64,000 nt of DNA from Metapseudomonas resinovorans DSM 21078 (GCF_000423545.1 NZ_AUIE01000006.1:230557-294556), one strand, 5' to 3'; counted from the first letter of the stretch, positions 11,528 to 20,598 are shown. The notes: generated by a model from the sequence alone, not told the origin. Program-made: numbers and translations.

Positions 11528-11555
11528 TTGAATTCCTGAATAAAATCAGTATCAT
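11528..11555 (+). promoter_or_regulatory. Predicted sigma-70 promoter of tRNA-Lys
   Basis: TTGAAT (11528-11533), 16-nt spacer, TATCAT (11550-11555), followed by a GC-rich discriminator GCGCC typical of stable RNA promoters. The predicted start is a few bases before the mature tRNA. Confidence 0.6.
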
Positions 11556-11567
11556 GCGCCTCGCGTT

Positions 11568-11643
11568 GGGTCGTTAGCTCAGTCGGTAGAGCAGTTGGCT
11601 TTTAACCAATTGGTCGTAGGTTCGAATCCTACACGACCCACCA
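11568..11643 (+). tRNA. tRNA-Lys (anticodon TTT)
   Basis: 76-nt cloverleaf with CCA encoded: acceptor GGGTCGT/ACGACCC, D-arm GCTCAGTCGGTAGAGC, anticodon loop CTTTTAA, T-arm GTAGGTTCGAATCCTAC. In P. aeruginosa the tRNA-Lys at this position (after queC) is a known integration site for large genomic islands; here nothing is inserted and nadA follows at once. Confidence 0.98.
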
Positions 11644-11648
11644 CCTTC

Positions 11649-11679
11649 AAAAGCCCGCCTTATCAAGGCGGGCTTTTTC
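11649..11679 (+). terminator. Intrinsic terminator after tRNA-Lys
   Basis: Stem AAGCCCGCCTT / AAGGCGGGCTT with T-run, directly after the tRNA. Confidence 0.88.
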
Positions 11680-11819
11680 GTTTCCGGGTGGCGAACTTTC
11701 TCGTTGAAACTCACCGGTCGCGACAGACGAAAGGTGCTTGCCGCGGCTGTCCCGGCGTCGCCAAATCTGCGTTATCATCCGCGACCCTCCCGTGGCGCAG
11801 TGGCCACAGGGGGCGGGTG

Positions 11820-11825
11820 TATAAT
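11820..11825 (+). promoter_or_regulatory. Candidate -10 element of nadA
   Basis: A perfect TATAAT preceded by GTG lies 36 nt upstream of the nadA ATG. No clear -35 is seen at 17 nt spacing. The remainder of the 11680-11861 interval shows nothing else recognisable. Confidence 0.45.
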
Positions 11826-11861
11826 CGATTTCGCGCCATCGCGCTCGCAGGTTCAGCTCCT

Positions 11862-12920
11862 ATGACACAGCTTTCCGAACGCTTTCTGGTCCAGGCCCAT
11901 CTTGCCGCCAAGCAGCCCAAGCAGCTGACGGCCGAGGAGGAGGCGCACTTTCGTGCCGCCATCGCTGCTGAGCTGAAGGCCAGGGATGCCGTGCTGGTTG
12001 CGCACTACTACTGCGATCCGGTGATCCAGGCGCTGGCTGAAGAAACCGGTGGCTGCGTTTCCGACTCCCTGGAAATGGCCCGCTTCGGCAACCAGCATTC
12101 GGCACAGACCGTGGTCGTCGCTGGTGTGCGCTTCATGGGCGAGACCGCGAAGATCCTCAACCCGGAAAAGCGCGTGCTGATGCCCACGCTGGAGGCAACT
12201 TGCTCGTTGGACCTGGGTTGTCCGGTCGACGAGTTCTCGGCCTTCTGCGACCAGCACCCTGAGCGCACTGTGGTTGTCTATGCCAACACTTCGGCGGCGG
12301 TCAAAGCCCGAGCCGACTGGGTCGTAACGTCCAGCTGCGCCCTGGAGATCGTCGAGAGCCTGATGGATAACGGCGAAACGATCATCTGGGCGCCAGACCA
12401 GCATCTGGGTCGTTACATCCAGCGCGAAACCGGTGCCGATATGCTGCTCTGGGACGGTGCCTGCATCGTCCACGAAGAGTTCAAGGCCAAGCAGCTGCAG
12501 GATATGAAAGCCCTGTACCCGGAGGCTGCAGTGCTGGTCCATCCAGAGTCCCCCGAGGCCGTTATCGATCTGGCCGACGCGGTGGGTTCCACCAGCCAAC
12601 TGATCAAGGCTGCGCAGACCCTGCCGAACAAGACCTTCATCGTCGCCACCGACCGCGGCATCTTCTACAAGATGCAGCAGCTTTGCCCCGACAAGCAGTT
12701 CATCGAGGCCCCCACTGCTGGTAATGGCGCGGCTTGCCGCAGCTGCGCCCACTGCCCGTGGATGGCCATGAATACACTGGAACGCACCCTGCAGTGCCTG
12801 CGCGAGGGCACCAACGAAATCTTCGTCGACCCGGCGCTGATCCCACGAGCGGTCAAGCCGCTCAAGCGCATGTTGGACTTCACCCAGGCTGCACGCCTGA
12901 AGCAGGCCGGCAACGCCTGA
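11862..12920 (+). CDS. nadA: Quinolinate synthase NadA
   Basis: 352-residue [4Fe-4S] enzyme condensing iminoaspartate and dihydroxyacetone phosphate to quinolinate for NAD synthesis. Conserved cysteines are visible in [12 protein letters not shown] and the C-terminal [16 protein letters not shown] 11862 gives the family length; upstream in-frame starts would run into the tRNA-Lys gene. A shared terminator separates it from the convergent bepA-like gene. Confidence 0.96.
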   Translation: MTQLSERFLVQAHLAAKQPKQLTAEEEAHFRAAIAAELKARDAVLVAHYYCDPVIQALAEETGGCVSDSLEMARFGNQHSAQTVVVAGVRFMGETAKILNPEKRVLMPTLEATCSLDLGCPVDEFSAFCDQHPERTVVVYANTSAAVKARADWVVTSSCALEIVESLMDNGETIIWAPDQHLGRYIQRETGADMLLWDGACIVHEEFKAKQLQDMKALYPEAAVLVHPESPEAVIDLADAVGSTSQLIKAAQTLPNKTFIVATDRGIFYKMQQLCPDKQFIEAPTAGNGAACRSCAHCPWMAMNTLERTLQCLREGTNEIFVDPALIPRAVKPLKRMLDFTQAARLKQAGNA

Positions 12921-12930
12921 TCTACCTCGA

Positions 12931-12958
12931 AAAAAAGCCCGGACCAGTCCGGGCTTTT
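12931..12958. terminator. Bidirectional terminator between nadA and bepA-like gene
   Basis: Perfect 11-bp stem AAAAGCCCGGA / TCCGGGCTTTT with A/T runs on both sides serves both convergent genes. Confidence 0.88.
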
Positions 12959-12994
12959 CCGTTTCTAAGTGGACGTTGGTCCACTCAACGATGA

Positions 12995-14428
12995 TCAGCG
13001 CATCATCTGCTTGAGCATCTTCTGCTGCTGGACCAGCTCTTGCTGGCGGGCGTCGATGCGCGCGGCCAGCGGGAAGTTGCCACCGGCGCGGCGCTTGGCG
13101 AAATCCAACTGCTCGATGGCCTGGTCGAAGTCGCCCACCAAGGCGAAGTACTCGGCGCGCGCCTGGTGCAGGCCGATGGTATTGCCAGCCAGGCCGCGTA
13201 CCTCGGCCACCTGATACCACACGTCCGGATCGTTCGGGCGGCTCTTGAGCAGGCCATCGAGTACCTTCTCGGCGTCTTTCGGCTTGCTTTGCTTGAGCAG
13301 GAGGTCACTGCGCATCTGCTTCAGCGGGTAGTTGTTAGGGTACTGGCCGAGCAGGCGGTCGACGCGTTGCTGGGCGTCGGCTATGCGATTGGCTGTGATG
13401 TCCAGGTCCACCTGGGCCAGGTTGTAGACGATTTCGTTCGGCGCCTTGGCCAGCAGCGGTGCCAGGTGCTCCTTGGCCTGGTTGAGCTGGCCACCCTTGA
13501 TCTGGGCAATGGCCAGGCCGTAACGGGCCGCGTCCAGTTTAGGATCATCGTCGAGCATGGCACGGAAGCGTTTGGCGGCGATGCCCGGGGTTTCCTCGAA
13601 CATCAACTGAACACGGGCGCGCATCAACTGATAACGCAGGCTGTTCTCGACGCCACCGGGCGGTAGTTGTTCGGCGCGGTTGCGGGTGTCGGCAATTCGG
13701 TTTTCGGTCACCGGGTGAGTGAGGAGGAATTCCGGCGGCTTGGCGTCATAGCGGTACTGGCGCATCAGGCGTTCGAACATGCGCGGCATGGCGCGTGGGT
13801 CATACCCGGCCTTCTCGAGGTTGAGCAGGCCGATGCGGTCGGCTTCCTGTTCATTCTGTCGGGAGAAGCGGCGCTGCTCCTGGATGGCGGCGGCCTGGGT
13901 GCCCATGATGGCCGCCATGCCGGCGTCACCGGCACCGGCTGCAGCGGCAACGATGCCGGCGAGCATGGCGGCCATCACCGGTATCTGCATGCGCTGCTGG
14001 GCCTCGATGCCACGGGCGAAATGGCGCTGCGACAAGTGCGCCAGTTCGTGAGCCAGTACCGAGGCGTACTCGGCCTCGGTGGGGGCATAGAGGAAGAGAC
14101 CGCCGTTGACGCCAATGATGCCGCCAGGTGCCGCGAACGCGTTCAGCTGCGGGCTGTTGAGCAGCACGAACTCCAAGCGTCGGTCTTGCAGCTGACTGGT
14201 TTCGGCCAGGCGGTAGACGCTTGTTTCCACGTAGTCCTTGAGCTGCGGGTCATTGAGTTGCGGCACCTGGCCGCGCAGCAGGCTCAACCAGGCCCGGCCG
14301 AGTTGATGTTCCTGTTCCGGGGATACGATGGAAGAGCTGGAGTCCCCCAGCGACGGCAAGTCGTCGGCCATGGTGGGCGAGGCAAGAAGGCAGGCAAGCG
14401 TCAGCAGAGTGGGGCGCAGAAAATTCAT
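12995..14428 (-). CDS. bepA: Periplasmic M48 metalloprotease with TPR domain, BepA-like
   Basis: 477-residue zinc protease. A signal peptide (MNFLRPTLLTLACLLASPTMA) is followed by an M48 domain with HELAH at residues 127-131 and the third ligand in QEADRIG, a Met/Ala-rich segment, and C-terminal TPR repeats (about 290-477). E. coli BepA assists LptD assembly and degrades misassembled outer-membrane proteins in association with BAM. The gene is divergent from the TusA-like gene and convergent with nadA. Confidence 0.9.
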   Translation of the reverse strand: MNFLRPTLLTLACLLASPTMADDLPSLGDSSSSIVSPEQEHQLGRAWLSLLRGQVPQLNDPQLKDYVETSVYRLAETSQLQDRRLEFVLLNSPQLNAFAAPGGIIGVNGGLFLYAPTEAEYASVLAHELAHLSQRHFARGIEAQQRMQIPVMAAMLAGIVAAAAGAGDAGMAAIMGTQAAAIQEQRRFSRQNEQEADRIGLLNLEKAGYDPRAMPRMFERLMRQYRYDAKPPEFLLTHPVTENRIADTRNRAEQLPPGGVENSLRYQLMRARVQLMFEETPGIAAKRFRAMLDDDPKLDAARYGLAIAQIKGGQLNQAKEHLAPLLAKAPNEIVYNLAQVDLDITANRIADAQQRVDRLLGQYPNNYPLKQMRSDLLLKQSKPKDAEKVLDGLLKSRPNDPDVWYQVAEVRGLAGNTIGLHQARAEYFALVGDFDQAIEQLDFAKRRAGGNFPLAARIDARQQELVQQQKMLKQMMR

Positions 14429-14585
14429 GCACTGGGCTCGTTGGCGGCAAAGGCGTAACTTTAGCCTCCAGCGCGGCCAACTGGCCAGCGGCGCTCTGCC
14501 TTGGGTATCCTAACCGCCCGCTCAAGTATTCCCGCCCTGCGACCTGCCCAGGGCGGTCGCCAGGTACCTTCTCCGGAGACTCACC

Positions 14586-14837
14586 ATGACTGACACTGCC
14601 AGTCGAACAGATGCTTTCGACGTCGAGCTGGATGCCTGTGGCCTGAATTGCCCCTTGCCCTTGCTCAAGGCCAAGCTCGAGCTGAATCGCCTTCCCAGTG
14701 GCGCGGTTCTCAAGGTGATTGCCACGGACGCCGGCTCCCAGCGCGATTTCCGCGCCTTTGCGCAATTGGCCGGGCACCAGTTGTTGCGTGAAGAGGTCGA
14801 AGACGGCGTATTCCGCTACTGGCTGCGCAAGGCCTGA
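14586..14837 (+). CDS. TusA/SirA-family sulfur carrier protein
   Basis: 83-residue protein with the family CPxP-type motif GLNCPLPLL (Cys22 as persulfide carrier). The P. aeruginosa homologue at the same locus (PA1006) is needed for molybdenum cofactor function, nitrate respiration and biofilm growth; the same role here is inferred by synteny. CGGAG lies upstream of the ATG. A PerM-like permease follows 39 bp downstream. Confidence 0.9.
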   Translation: MTDTASRTDAFDVELDACGLNCPLPLLKAKLELNRLPSGAVLKVIATDAGSQRDFRAFAQLAGHQLLREEVEDGVFRYWLRKA

Positions 14838-14876
14838 CCCCCTGGCCCCGTATAGCGGGCCATCCAAGGATTTCCG

Positions 14877-15947
14877 ATGCTCAAGGTGCTTCGCGACTGG
14901 ATCCAGCGCTACTTCTCCGATGAAGAGGCTGTGGTGCTGGCTGTGGTCCTGGTTCTCGGCTTCACGGCCGTCCTTACCCTCGGCAACATGCTTGCGCCCG
15001 TGCTGGCGGGGATGGTGCTGGCCTTCCTCATGCAGGGGCTGGTCAACCTGCTGGAACGTTTGCAATTGCCGCAGACCCTGGCGGTGTGGGTCGTCTTCAC
15101 GCTGTTCATCGGCGTCCTGGCGCTGATTCTCGGTGTGCTGGTGCCGTTGCTCTGGCAGCAGCTCAGCACCCTGTTCCAGGAGCTGCCGGGCATGCTTGGC
15201 GAGTGGCAGTCGCTGCTGCTGCTCCTGCCCGAGCGCTACCCGCACCTGGTAACCGACGAGCAGGTGCTCAAGGCCATCGAGGTTACCCGCAGCGAAGTGG
15301 CCAAGTTCGGCCAGTGGGCGCTCACCTTTTCGCTCTCCAGCTTGCCACTGCTGGTCAACATCATGATCTACCTGGTCCTGGTGCCCATCCTGGTGTTCTT
15401 CTTCCTCAAGGACCGCGCGTTGATAGGGCGCTGGATCAGCGGCTACCTGCCCAGTGAGCGCGGGCTGATGACCCAGGTCTGGGATGAGGTGAATACCCAG
15501 ATCGCCAACTACATCCGCGGCAAGGTGATCGAGATCGTCATTTGTGGCGCGGTCACCTATGTGGCCTTCGTCTGGTTGGGGCTCAACTATTCGGCGCTGC
15601 TGGCATTGCTGGTGGGGCTTTCGGTTGTGGTGCCTTACATTGGCGCGATGGTGGTCACAGTGCCGGTGGCGCTGATCGCGCTGTTCCAGTGGGGCTGGAG
15701 CGACCAGTTCATCTACCTGATGGTGGTCTACACCGTGATCCAGACCCTGGACGGCAACGTGCTGGTGCCGCTGCTGTTCTCCGAGGCGGTTAACCTGCAC
15801 CCGGTGGCGATCATCTGCGCTGTGCTGCTGTTCGGCGGACTCTGGGGCTTCTGGGGCGTGTTCTTCGCGATCCCACTGGCGACCCTGTTCAAGGCAGTGC
15901 TGGACGCCTGGCCCCGTGCAGGGCCACAGAGTGTGGCACTGCAATGA
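14877..15947 (+). CDS. AI-2E family (PerM-like) membrane permease
   Basis: 356-residue polytopic protein of the AI-2E/PerM family with about eight hydrophobic spans, including paired N-terminal helices (about 18-60) and the conserved C-terminal LVGLSVVVPYIGAMVV and DGNVLVPLLF regions. Substrate is not predictable from sequence; family members include sodium/proton antiporters and a proposed autoinducer-2 exporter. The gene is conserved next to the TusA-like gene in Pseudomonas. Confidence 0.85.
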   Translation: MLKVLRDWIQRYFSDEEAVVLAVVLVLGFTAVLTLGNMLAPVLAGMVLAFLMQGLVNLLERLQLPQTLAVWVVFTLFIGVLALILGVLVPLLWQQLSTLFQELPGMLGEWQSLLLLLPERYPHLVTDEQVLKAIEVTRSEVAKFGQWALTFSLSSLPLLVNIMIYLVLVPILVFFFLKDRALIGRWISGYLPSERGLMTQVWDEVNTQIANYIRGKVIEIVICGAVTYVAFVWLGLNYSALLALLVGLSVVVPYIGAMVVTVPVALIALFQWGWSDQFIYLMVVYTVIQTLDGNVLVPLLFSEAVNLHPVAIICAVLLFGGLWGFWGVFFAIPLATLFKAVLDAWPRAGPQSVALQ

Positions 15948-15975
15948 AAAAAAGGCCGCGATTGCGGCCTTTTTT
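15948..15975. terminator. Bidirectional terminator between permease gene and bcp
   Basis: Perfect 12-bp stem AAAAAAGGCCGC / GCGGCCTTTTTT; it begins at the permease stop codon and serves the convergent bcp too. Confidence 0.88.
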
Positions 15976-15990
15976 CATTGGGGCGGAGCG

Positions 15991-16464
15991 TCAGCCCTGG
16001 TTCAGCGCTTGCGCAGCGGCGAGTACGGCGTCCACGTGGCCTGGCACTTTCACGCCGCGCCATTCCTGGCGCAGCACACCGTGTGCGTCGATCAGGAAGG
16101 TGCTGCGATCAACGCCCATGTATTCCTTGCCGTAGAGCTTCTTCAGCTTGATCACGTCGAACAGCTGGCAGAGTGATTCATCCTTGTCGGAGATCAGCTC
16201 GAAGGGGAACTCCTGCTTGCACTTGAAGTTCTCGTGGGACTTCATGCCGTCGCGGGAGACACCGAAGATCATTGTGTTCGCAGCCAGGAAGGCCTCGTGC
16301 TGGTCGCGAAAGCCCTGGCCTTCGGTGGTGCAGCCGGGCGTGCTGTCCTTCGGATAGAAATAGAGCACCACTTGCTTGCCCCTGAGGGCCGACAGGGTGA
16401 CTTCCAGGCCGCTGGTGGCCTGAACGGTGAAGTCAGCGATGGGGTTATCCAGGGAAACTGCCAT
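15991..16464 (-). CDS. bcp: Thioredoxin-dependent peroxiredoxin Bcp (PrxQ)
   Basis: 157-residue thiol peroxidase reducing hydrogen peroxide and organic peroxides. The peroxidatic Cys45 is in STPGCTTEGQGF. E. coli Bcp has its resolving cysteine five residues later (Cys50); here that position is Gln50. Cys82 in FKCKQEFPF is a candidate resolving residue, as in PrxQ proteins with the alpha-3 type cysteine; Cys99 is a further cysteine. It starts 13 bp after gcvR and is probably co-transcribed with it. Confidence 0.93.
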   Translation of the reverse strand: MAVSLDNPIADFTVQATSGLEVTLSALRGKQVVLYFYPKDSTPGCTTEGQGFRDQHEAFLAANTMIFGVSRDGMKSHENFKCKQEFPFELISDKDESLCQLFDVIKLKKLYGKEYMGVDRSTFLIDAHGVLRQEWRGVKVPGHVDAVLAAAQALNQG

Positions 16465-16477
16465 GTTTAACGACTCC

Positions 16478-17035
16478 TCAAGGGTGTTGCGGGCGCCAGG
16501 GTTCGATCAGGGCATCCAGGTTCAAGGCGTCAGCGAAGTCCAGGAACTGGTCGCGCAGCCAACTGATCTGGGTACCGGCGGGCAGGGTCACGGTGATGGT
16601 GGCGTTGAGCATGGTGCTGCCGGTCTGCGGCGCCTGATAGGTGTCGCAGGTGAGGTTCTCCAGCTCGACGCGATGATCGACGAAGAACTGGCACAGCTCG
16701 TTGAGGATGTCCGGGCGATAAGCGGCACTGACATAGGCCACGTAAGGCAGGGCCTGGGGACGTATCTCCAGGGCGTTGCTGCGGGTTACGTTGGCGGTGA
16801 AACCATGGCGTTTTGACAGCGCCGACAGTCCCGCTTCCAGTCGCGCGAGGCCGTCCCAGCTGCCGGAGATCTGCAACACGATGGCGCAGAACTCACCGTG
16901 GCGGGTCAGGCGGCTGCTGACCACGGCGCAGCGGTTTTCCTGGCTGGCGCGGCACAGCACGTTGGTCAGCTCCGTCGGGTTACGGCCCAGGGCACTGATC
17001 AGAAGGAACTGTTCGCGGGGCGGGGTGGTGGACAT
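16478..17035 (-). CDS. gcvR: GcvR-like ACT-domain regulator
   Basis: 185-residue protein with two tandem ACT-type domains (about 8-85 and 95-175). It belongs to the glycine cleavage system repressor family, which in E. coli binds glycine and antagonises GcvA. No DNA-binding domain is visible, as expected. It is divergent from dapA and upstream of bcp; this order is conserved in Pseudomonas. Confidence 0.85.
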   Translation of the reverse strand: MSTTPPREQFLLISALGRNPTELTNVLCRASQENRCAVVSSRLTRHGEFCAIVLQISGSWDGLARLEAGLSALSKRHGFTANVTRSNALEIRPQALPYVAYVSAAYRPDILNELCQFFVDHRVELENLTCDTYQAPQTGSTMLNATITVTLPAGTQISWLRDQFLDFADALNLDALIEPWRPQHP

Positions 17036-17150
17036 GCAGCATTCCTAAAGAGGGGAGGGCGGCCGGGGCCGCGCTGTTCAAACAGAGAAGGTTAGCGAAA
17101 AGCAGCGCCGAGGGAAATGCTGTAACCGCCTGACGGCGCTTGCGTTCACC

Positions 17151-17188
17151 TTGTGCAAGGCCAGAGCCGACAGTACCATTACGGCTCT
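17151..17188 (+). promoter_or_regulatory. Predicted dapA promoter with palindrome around -10
   Basis: TTGTGC (17151-17156), 17-nt spacer and TACCAT (17174-17179) form a plausible sigma-70 promoter. AGAGCCG (17163-17169) and CGGCTCT (17182-17188) are perfect inverted arms flanking the -10, so a protein bound here would block the promoter. The arms plus the following CTTTTTC also resemble a terminator, which could instead end read-through from upstream. Confidence 0.4.
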
Positions 17189-17211
17189 CTTTTTCCGGCA
17201 GGAGCGGTTGC

Positions 17212-18090
17212 ATGATTGCGGGCAGTATGGTGGCACTGGTTACGCCCATGGATGCACAGGGTCAATTGGACTGGGACAGCCTTTCCAAGCTCGTTGACTT
17301 CCATCTTCAAGAGGGCACCAACGCCATAGTCGCCGTCGGCACCACGGGCGAGTCCGCCACGCTCGACGTCACCGAGCACGTCGAAGTGATCCGCCGCGTC
17401 GTCGACCAGGTCAATGGCCGCATCCCGGTGATCGCCGGCACCGGTGGCAATTCCACCCGTGAGTCGGTCGAACTCACCGCTGCCGCCAAGAACGTCGGTG
17501 CCGACGCGTGCCTGCTGGTGACCCCCTACTACAACAAGCCGACCCAGGAAGGCCTGTACCAGCACTTCCGCCACATCGCCGAAGCCGTGGCCATCCCGCA
17601 GATCCTCTACAACGTACCGGGCCGCACCGTATGTGACATGCTCCCGGAGACCGTCGAGCGCCTGTCCAAGATCAGCAACATCATCGGTATCAAGGAAGCC
17701 ACTGGCGACCTGCAGCGCGGTCAGGAAGTCCTGAATCGTGTCAGCAAGGATTTCCTCGTCTACTCCGGCGATGACGCCACCGCTGTCGAACTGATGCTGA
17801 TGGGCGGCAAGGGCAACATCTCGGTAACCGCCAACGTCGCTCCGCGCGCCATGGCCGATCTCTGCGCCGCCGCCATGCGTGGCGAAGCCGACGCCGCCCG
17901 TGCCATCAACGACAAGCTGATGCCGCTGCACAAGGCACTGTTCATCGAGTCCAACCCCATTCCGGTGAAGTTCGCCCTGCACGAAATGGGTCTGATCCCC
18001 GACGGCATCCGTCTGCCGTTGACCTGGCTCAGCCCGCGTTGCCACGAGCCTCTGCGCCAAGCCATGCGCCAGACCGGCGTACTGGCCTAA
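17212..18090 (+). CDS. dapA: 4-hydroxy-tetrahydrodipicolinate synthase DapA
   Basis: 292-residue TIM-barrel aldolase condensing pyruvate with aspartate semialdehyde, the first committed step to diaminopimelate and lysine. The Schiff-base lysine is in [10 protein letters not shown], the catalytic tyrosine in ILYNVPGRT, and GTTGESAT is the family signature. ATG 17212 follows AGGAG by 8 nt and gives the family length. bamC follows 19 bp later. Confidence 0.97.
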   Translation: MIAGSMVALVTPMDAQGQLDWDSLSKLVDFHLQEGTNAIVAVGTTGESATLDVTEHVEVIRRVVDQVNGRIPVIAGTGGNSTRESVELTAAAKNVGADACLLVTPYYNKPTQEGLYQHFRHIAEAVAIPQILYNVPGRTVCDMLPETVERLSKISNIIGIKEATGDLQRGQEVLNRVSKDFLVYSGDDATAVELMLMGGKGNISVTANVAPRAMADLCAAAMRGEADAARAINDKLMPLHKALFIESNPIPVKFALHEMGLIPDGIRLPLTWLSPRCHEPLRQAMRQTGVLA

Positions 18091-18109
18091 TTCCAAGGAA
18101 ACATTCCGC

Positions 18110-19228
18110 ATGAAGCGACTGGCCGGACTCTCCGCTCTCGCCCTGATCATTTCCAGTACCAGCGGTTGCGGCTGGCTCTGGGGCCAAGATGGCTACTTCC
18201 GCGACCGTGGCAGCGACTATCTGGAAGCACGCCAGACCGCACCTATGCAGCTTCCCCCGGATGCTGACGCCAAGCGCCTCGACCCGCTGTTGCCGGTGCC
18301 GATGAACGTCGCCGACAGCCGTGCCGAAGGCGAATTCGAAGTACCCCGCCCGCTGGCTCTTCAGGCCAAGGGTGAGGTCAGTGACTACAGCCTGCAGAAA
18401 AGCGGCGATTCCCGTTGGGTGGTTGCCCAGCGTGTGCCGGCGGAAGTCTGGCCAGTGGCTCGCCAGTTCTTCGAAGACGGCGGATTCCGCATCGCCGACG
18501 AGCGCCCGCAGACCGGTGAATTCAGTACCGATTGGCAACGCCTCGACCAGCTCTCGGGCCCTCTGGCCCGTCGTCTGGGTAGCCGCGTCAGCGGGGTCGA
18601 GCCGGACAGCGAAATCCGCGCTCGCGTACGTATCGAGCCAGGCGTGCAGCGCAATACCAGCGAAATCTTCGTCCTGACCACCACCCGTCCGGCCGGCAGC
18701 TCCGCCGACACCGGCTGGCCGAGCCGTTCCGACAGCCCGAGCCTCGAAGCAGCGCTGCTGGATGAAATGCTCGCCAGCATGGCCCGCAGCGCCGAACAGG
18801 GCGGTTCCGTGTCCCTGCTCGCCGCGCGCGACTTCGATGCGCCGAGCCGTGTGACCCTGTCCGAAGACGGTAACGGCAACCCCATGCTCAGCCTCGGCGC
18901 CGACTTCGACCGCTCCTGGTCCAGCGTCGGCCGTGCGCTGGAAACGGGCGACGTCCGCGTCGACGACCTCAACCGCAGCCTGGGTGTCTACTACATCAAC
19001 CTCGCGGAAGGTGCCTCGAAGGAAGACGAGAAGCCTGGCTTCTTCAGTCGCCTGTGGGGCAGCGATCCCAGCGAGGAAGAGATCGAGGCGCGCGCCGAGC
19101 GTTACCAGGTGCGCCTGACCCGCGTTGGCGACAGCGTGCAGGTCACCGTGGAGAAGGACATCAACACTGTGGCGCCTGCCGATGTGGCGCGCCGCGTGCT
19201 GACCCTGATCCAGGAAAACCTCGGCTAA
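18110..19228 (+). CDS. bamC: Outer membrane assembly lipoprotein BamC
   Basis: 372-residue lipoprotein of the beta-barrel assembly machinery. Lipobox STSGC puts the lipid on Cys20; an unstructured N-terminal segment is followed by two helix-grip domains (about 95-210 and 230-370). Adjacent to dapA as in E. coli, where the gene was named nlpB. An acidic, charged stretch (EDEKPGFF...EEEIEAR) lies near residue 305-325. Confidence 0.92.
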   Translation: MKRLAGLSALALIISSTSGCGWLWGQDGYFRDRGSDYLEARQTAPMQLPPDADAKRLDPLLPVPMNVADSRAEGEFEVPRPLALQAKGEVSDYSLQKSGDSRWVVAQRVPAEVWPVARQFFEDGGFRIADERPQTGEFSTDWQRLDQLSGPLARRLGSRVSGVEPDSEIRARVRIEPGVQRNTSEIFVLTTTRPAGSSADTGWPSRSDSPSLEAALLDEMLASMARSAEQGGSVSLLAARDFDAPSRVTLSEDGNGNPMLSLGADFDRSWSSVGRALETGDVRVDDLNRSLGVYYINLAEGASKEDEKPGFFSRLWGSDPSEEEIEARAERYQVRLTRVGDSVQVTVEKDINTVAPADVARRVLTLIQENLG

Positions 19229-19263
19229 TCAGCGCCGCTTGGCGGCGCGACGTGGAAACAACA

Positions 19264-19293
19264 AGGCGAAACCCCCGGGTTTCGCCTGTTTCG
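19264..19293 (+). terminator. Hairpin after bamC
   Basis: 11-bp stem AGGCGAAACCC / GGGTTTCGCCT followed by GTTTCGTTT. It probably ends bamC transcripts, separating them from purC. Confidence 0.55.
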
Positions 19294-19315
19294 TTTGATA
19301 AAGGCGGAAAACGAC

Positions 19316-20185
19316 ATGAGCACACCCACCACCCTCAGTCTGAAGAAGATCTACTCGGGCAAGGTCCGTGACCTCTACGAAATCGACGACAAGCGCATGC
19401 TGATGGTCGCCACTGACCGCCTTTCCGCGTTTGACGTGATCCTCGACCAGCCGATTCCGGAAAAGGGCAAGATCCTCACCGCCATCTCCAACTTCTGGTT
19501 CGACAAGCTCTCCGGTCTGGTGCCTAACCACTTCACTGGCGACAAAGTGGAAGACGTGGTGCCCGCCGCCGAACTACCCCTGGTGGAAGGTCGCGCAGTG
19601 GTGGCCAAGCGCCTGAAGCCCGTTGCCGTCGAAGCCATCGTACGTGGCTACATCGTCGGTTCCGGCTGGAAGGAATACCAGAAGACCGGCACCGTCTGCG
19701 GCATCCAGCTGCCGGCCGGCCTGAAAGAGGCCTCCAAGCTGCCGCAACCCATCTTCACCCCCTCGACCAAGGCCGCTGTCGGCGACCACGACGAGAACAT
19801 CTCCTTCGAACAGTGCGAAAGCATCATCGGCAAGGAACTGGCCGCCAAGGTCCGTGACACCGCCATTGCCCTGTACAGCACCGCTGTCGAGTACGCCGCC
19901 ACCCGCGGCATCATCATCGCTGACACCAAGTTCGAGTTCGGCATCGACGAAGACGGCACCCTGACCCTGATGGACGAAGTGCTGACCCCCGACTCCAGCC
20001 GCTTCTGGCCGGTGGAAAGCTACGTCGAAGGCAAGAACCCGCCGAGCTTCGACAAGCAGTTCGTCCGCGACTGGCTGGAATCCACCGGCTGGAACAAGGA
20101 GCCACCGGCCCCGGCCGTGCCCGCCGATGTCGCGCAGAAGACTGCCGACAAATACCGCGAAGCCCTGACCAAGCTGACTTCCTGA
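19316..20185 (+). CDS. purC: SAICAR synthetase PurC, long form
   Basis: 289-residue phosphoribosylaminoimidazole-succinocarboxamide synthase, which joins aspartate to CAIR in purine synthesis. The N-terminal [14 protein letters not shown] is the ATP-binding SAICAR signature, and TDRLSAFDV and [12 protein letters not shown] are conserved. P. aeruginosa and E. coli use a form of about 236 residues; this is the longer type (about 290-300) common in betaproteobacteria and eukaryotes. ATG 19316 was chosen over TTG 19295 for its spacing from AAGGCGG. Confidence 0.93.
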   Translation: MSTPTTLSLKKIYSGKVRDLYEIDDKRMLMVATDRLSAFDVILDQPIPEKGKILTAISNFWFDKLSGLVPNHFTGDKVEDVVPAAELPLVEGRAVVAKRLKPVAVEAIVRGYIVGSGWKEYQKTGTVCGIQLPAGLKEASKLPQPIFTPSTKAAVGDHDENISFEQCESIIGKELAAKVRDTAIALYSTAVEYAATRGIIIADTKFEFGIDEDGTLTLMDEVLTPDSSRFWPVESYVEGKNPPSFDKQFVRDWLESTGWNKEPPAPAVPADVAQKTADKYREALTKLTS

Positions 20186-20192
20186 GCCGTTT

Positions 20193-20236
20193 TTTCTCCC
20201 CTCTCCCGGTGGGAGAGGGGCTGGGGGTGAGGGATG
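20193..20236 (+). repeat. REP-like palindrome downstream of purC
   Basis: CCCCTCTCCC / GGGAGAGGGG inverted arms followed by CTGGGGGTGAGGG. The same element, in the opposite orientation, lies inside lhr at 56037-56078. It may also terminate purC, since T-rich sequence abuts it on the purC side. Confidence 0.75.
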
Positions 20237-20304
20237 TATTCTGTCGCTGGGACTACCCATTCTCGCAACCATCTGAAACCACGCGAAAAAATCGCGCCCC
20301 GGGC

Positions 20305-20333
20305 TTCGCCAATTGCCACTGAGCTGGTATGAT
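20305..20333 (+). promoter_or_regulatory. Predicted promoter of tRNA-Ser
   Basis: Extended -10 TGGTATGAT (TATGAT 20328-20333) with a weak -35 TTCGCC at 17 nt spacing, followed by a GC-rich discriminator GCGCGCC; the tRNA starts 12 nt later. Confidence 0.5.
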
Positions 20334-20344
20334 GCGCGCCGTTC

Positions 20345-20434
20345 GGGAAGATGCCGGAGTGGCCGAACGGGACGGATTCGAAATCCGTTGTGTCAGCAAT
20401 GGCACCTAGGGTTCAAATCCCTATCTTCCCGCCA
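20345..20434 (+). tRNA. tRNA-Ser (anticodon CGA)
   Basis: 90-nt type II tRNA with acceptor GGGAAGA/TCTTCCC, anticodon loop TTCGAAA, a long variable arm (TGTCAGCAATGGCA) and encoded CCA. It lies after purC as in P. aeruginosa. Confidence 0.97.
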
Positions 20435-20450
20435 TATTCGATAGCCTAAG

Positions 20451-20482
20451 CCCCTGAAATTCTTAGAGTTTCAGGGGTTTTT
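20451..20482 (+). terminator. Intrinsic terminator after tRNA-Ser
   Basis: 9-bp stem CCCCTGAAA / TTTCAGGGG with a T-run, 16 nt after the tRNA. Confidence 0.85.
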
Positions 20483-20598
20483 GCGTTCTGGCTTCTGCCA
20501 ACTGTCGAAGAAGTGTCGAAAGTCTTCGACAGGTCCGAAAGCGCCGGCATGGGCGCATACTGGAAGGCATCGAGTTTCCTTCCTGGCGAGGGCCTTCG

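Noticed and set aside
11595..11861. N-terminal extension of nadA
   Set aside because: It begins inside the tRNA-Lys gene and crosses its terminator; the 11862 start gives the family length.
14250..15944. 564-residue open frame on the minus strand
   Set aside because: Antisense to the PerM-like permease and TusA-like genes; Gln/His-rich composition without family features.
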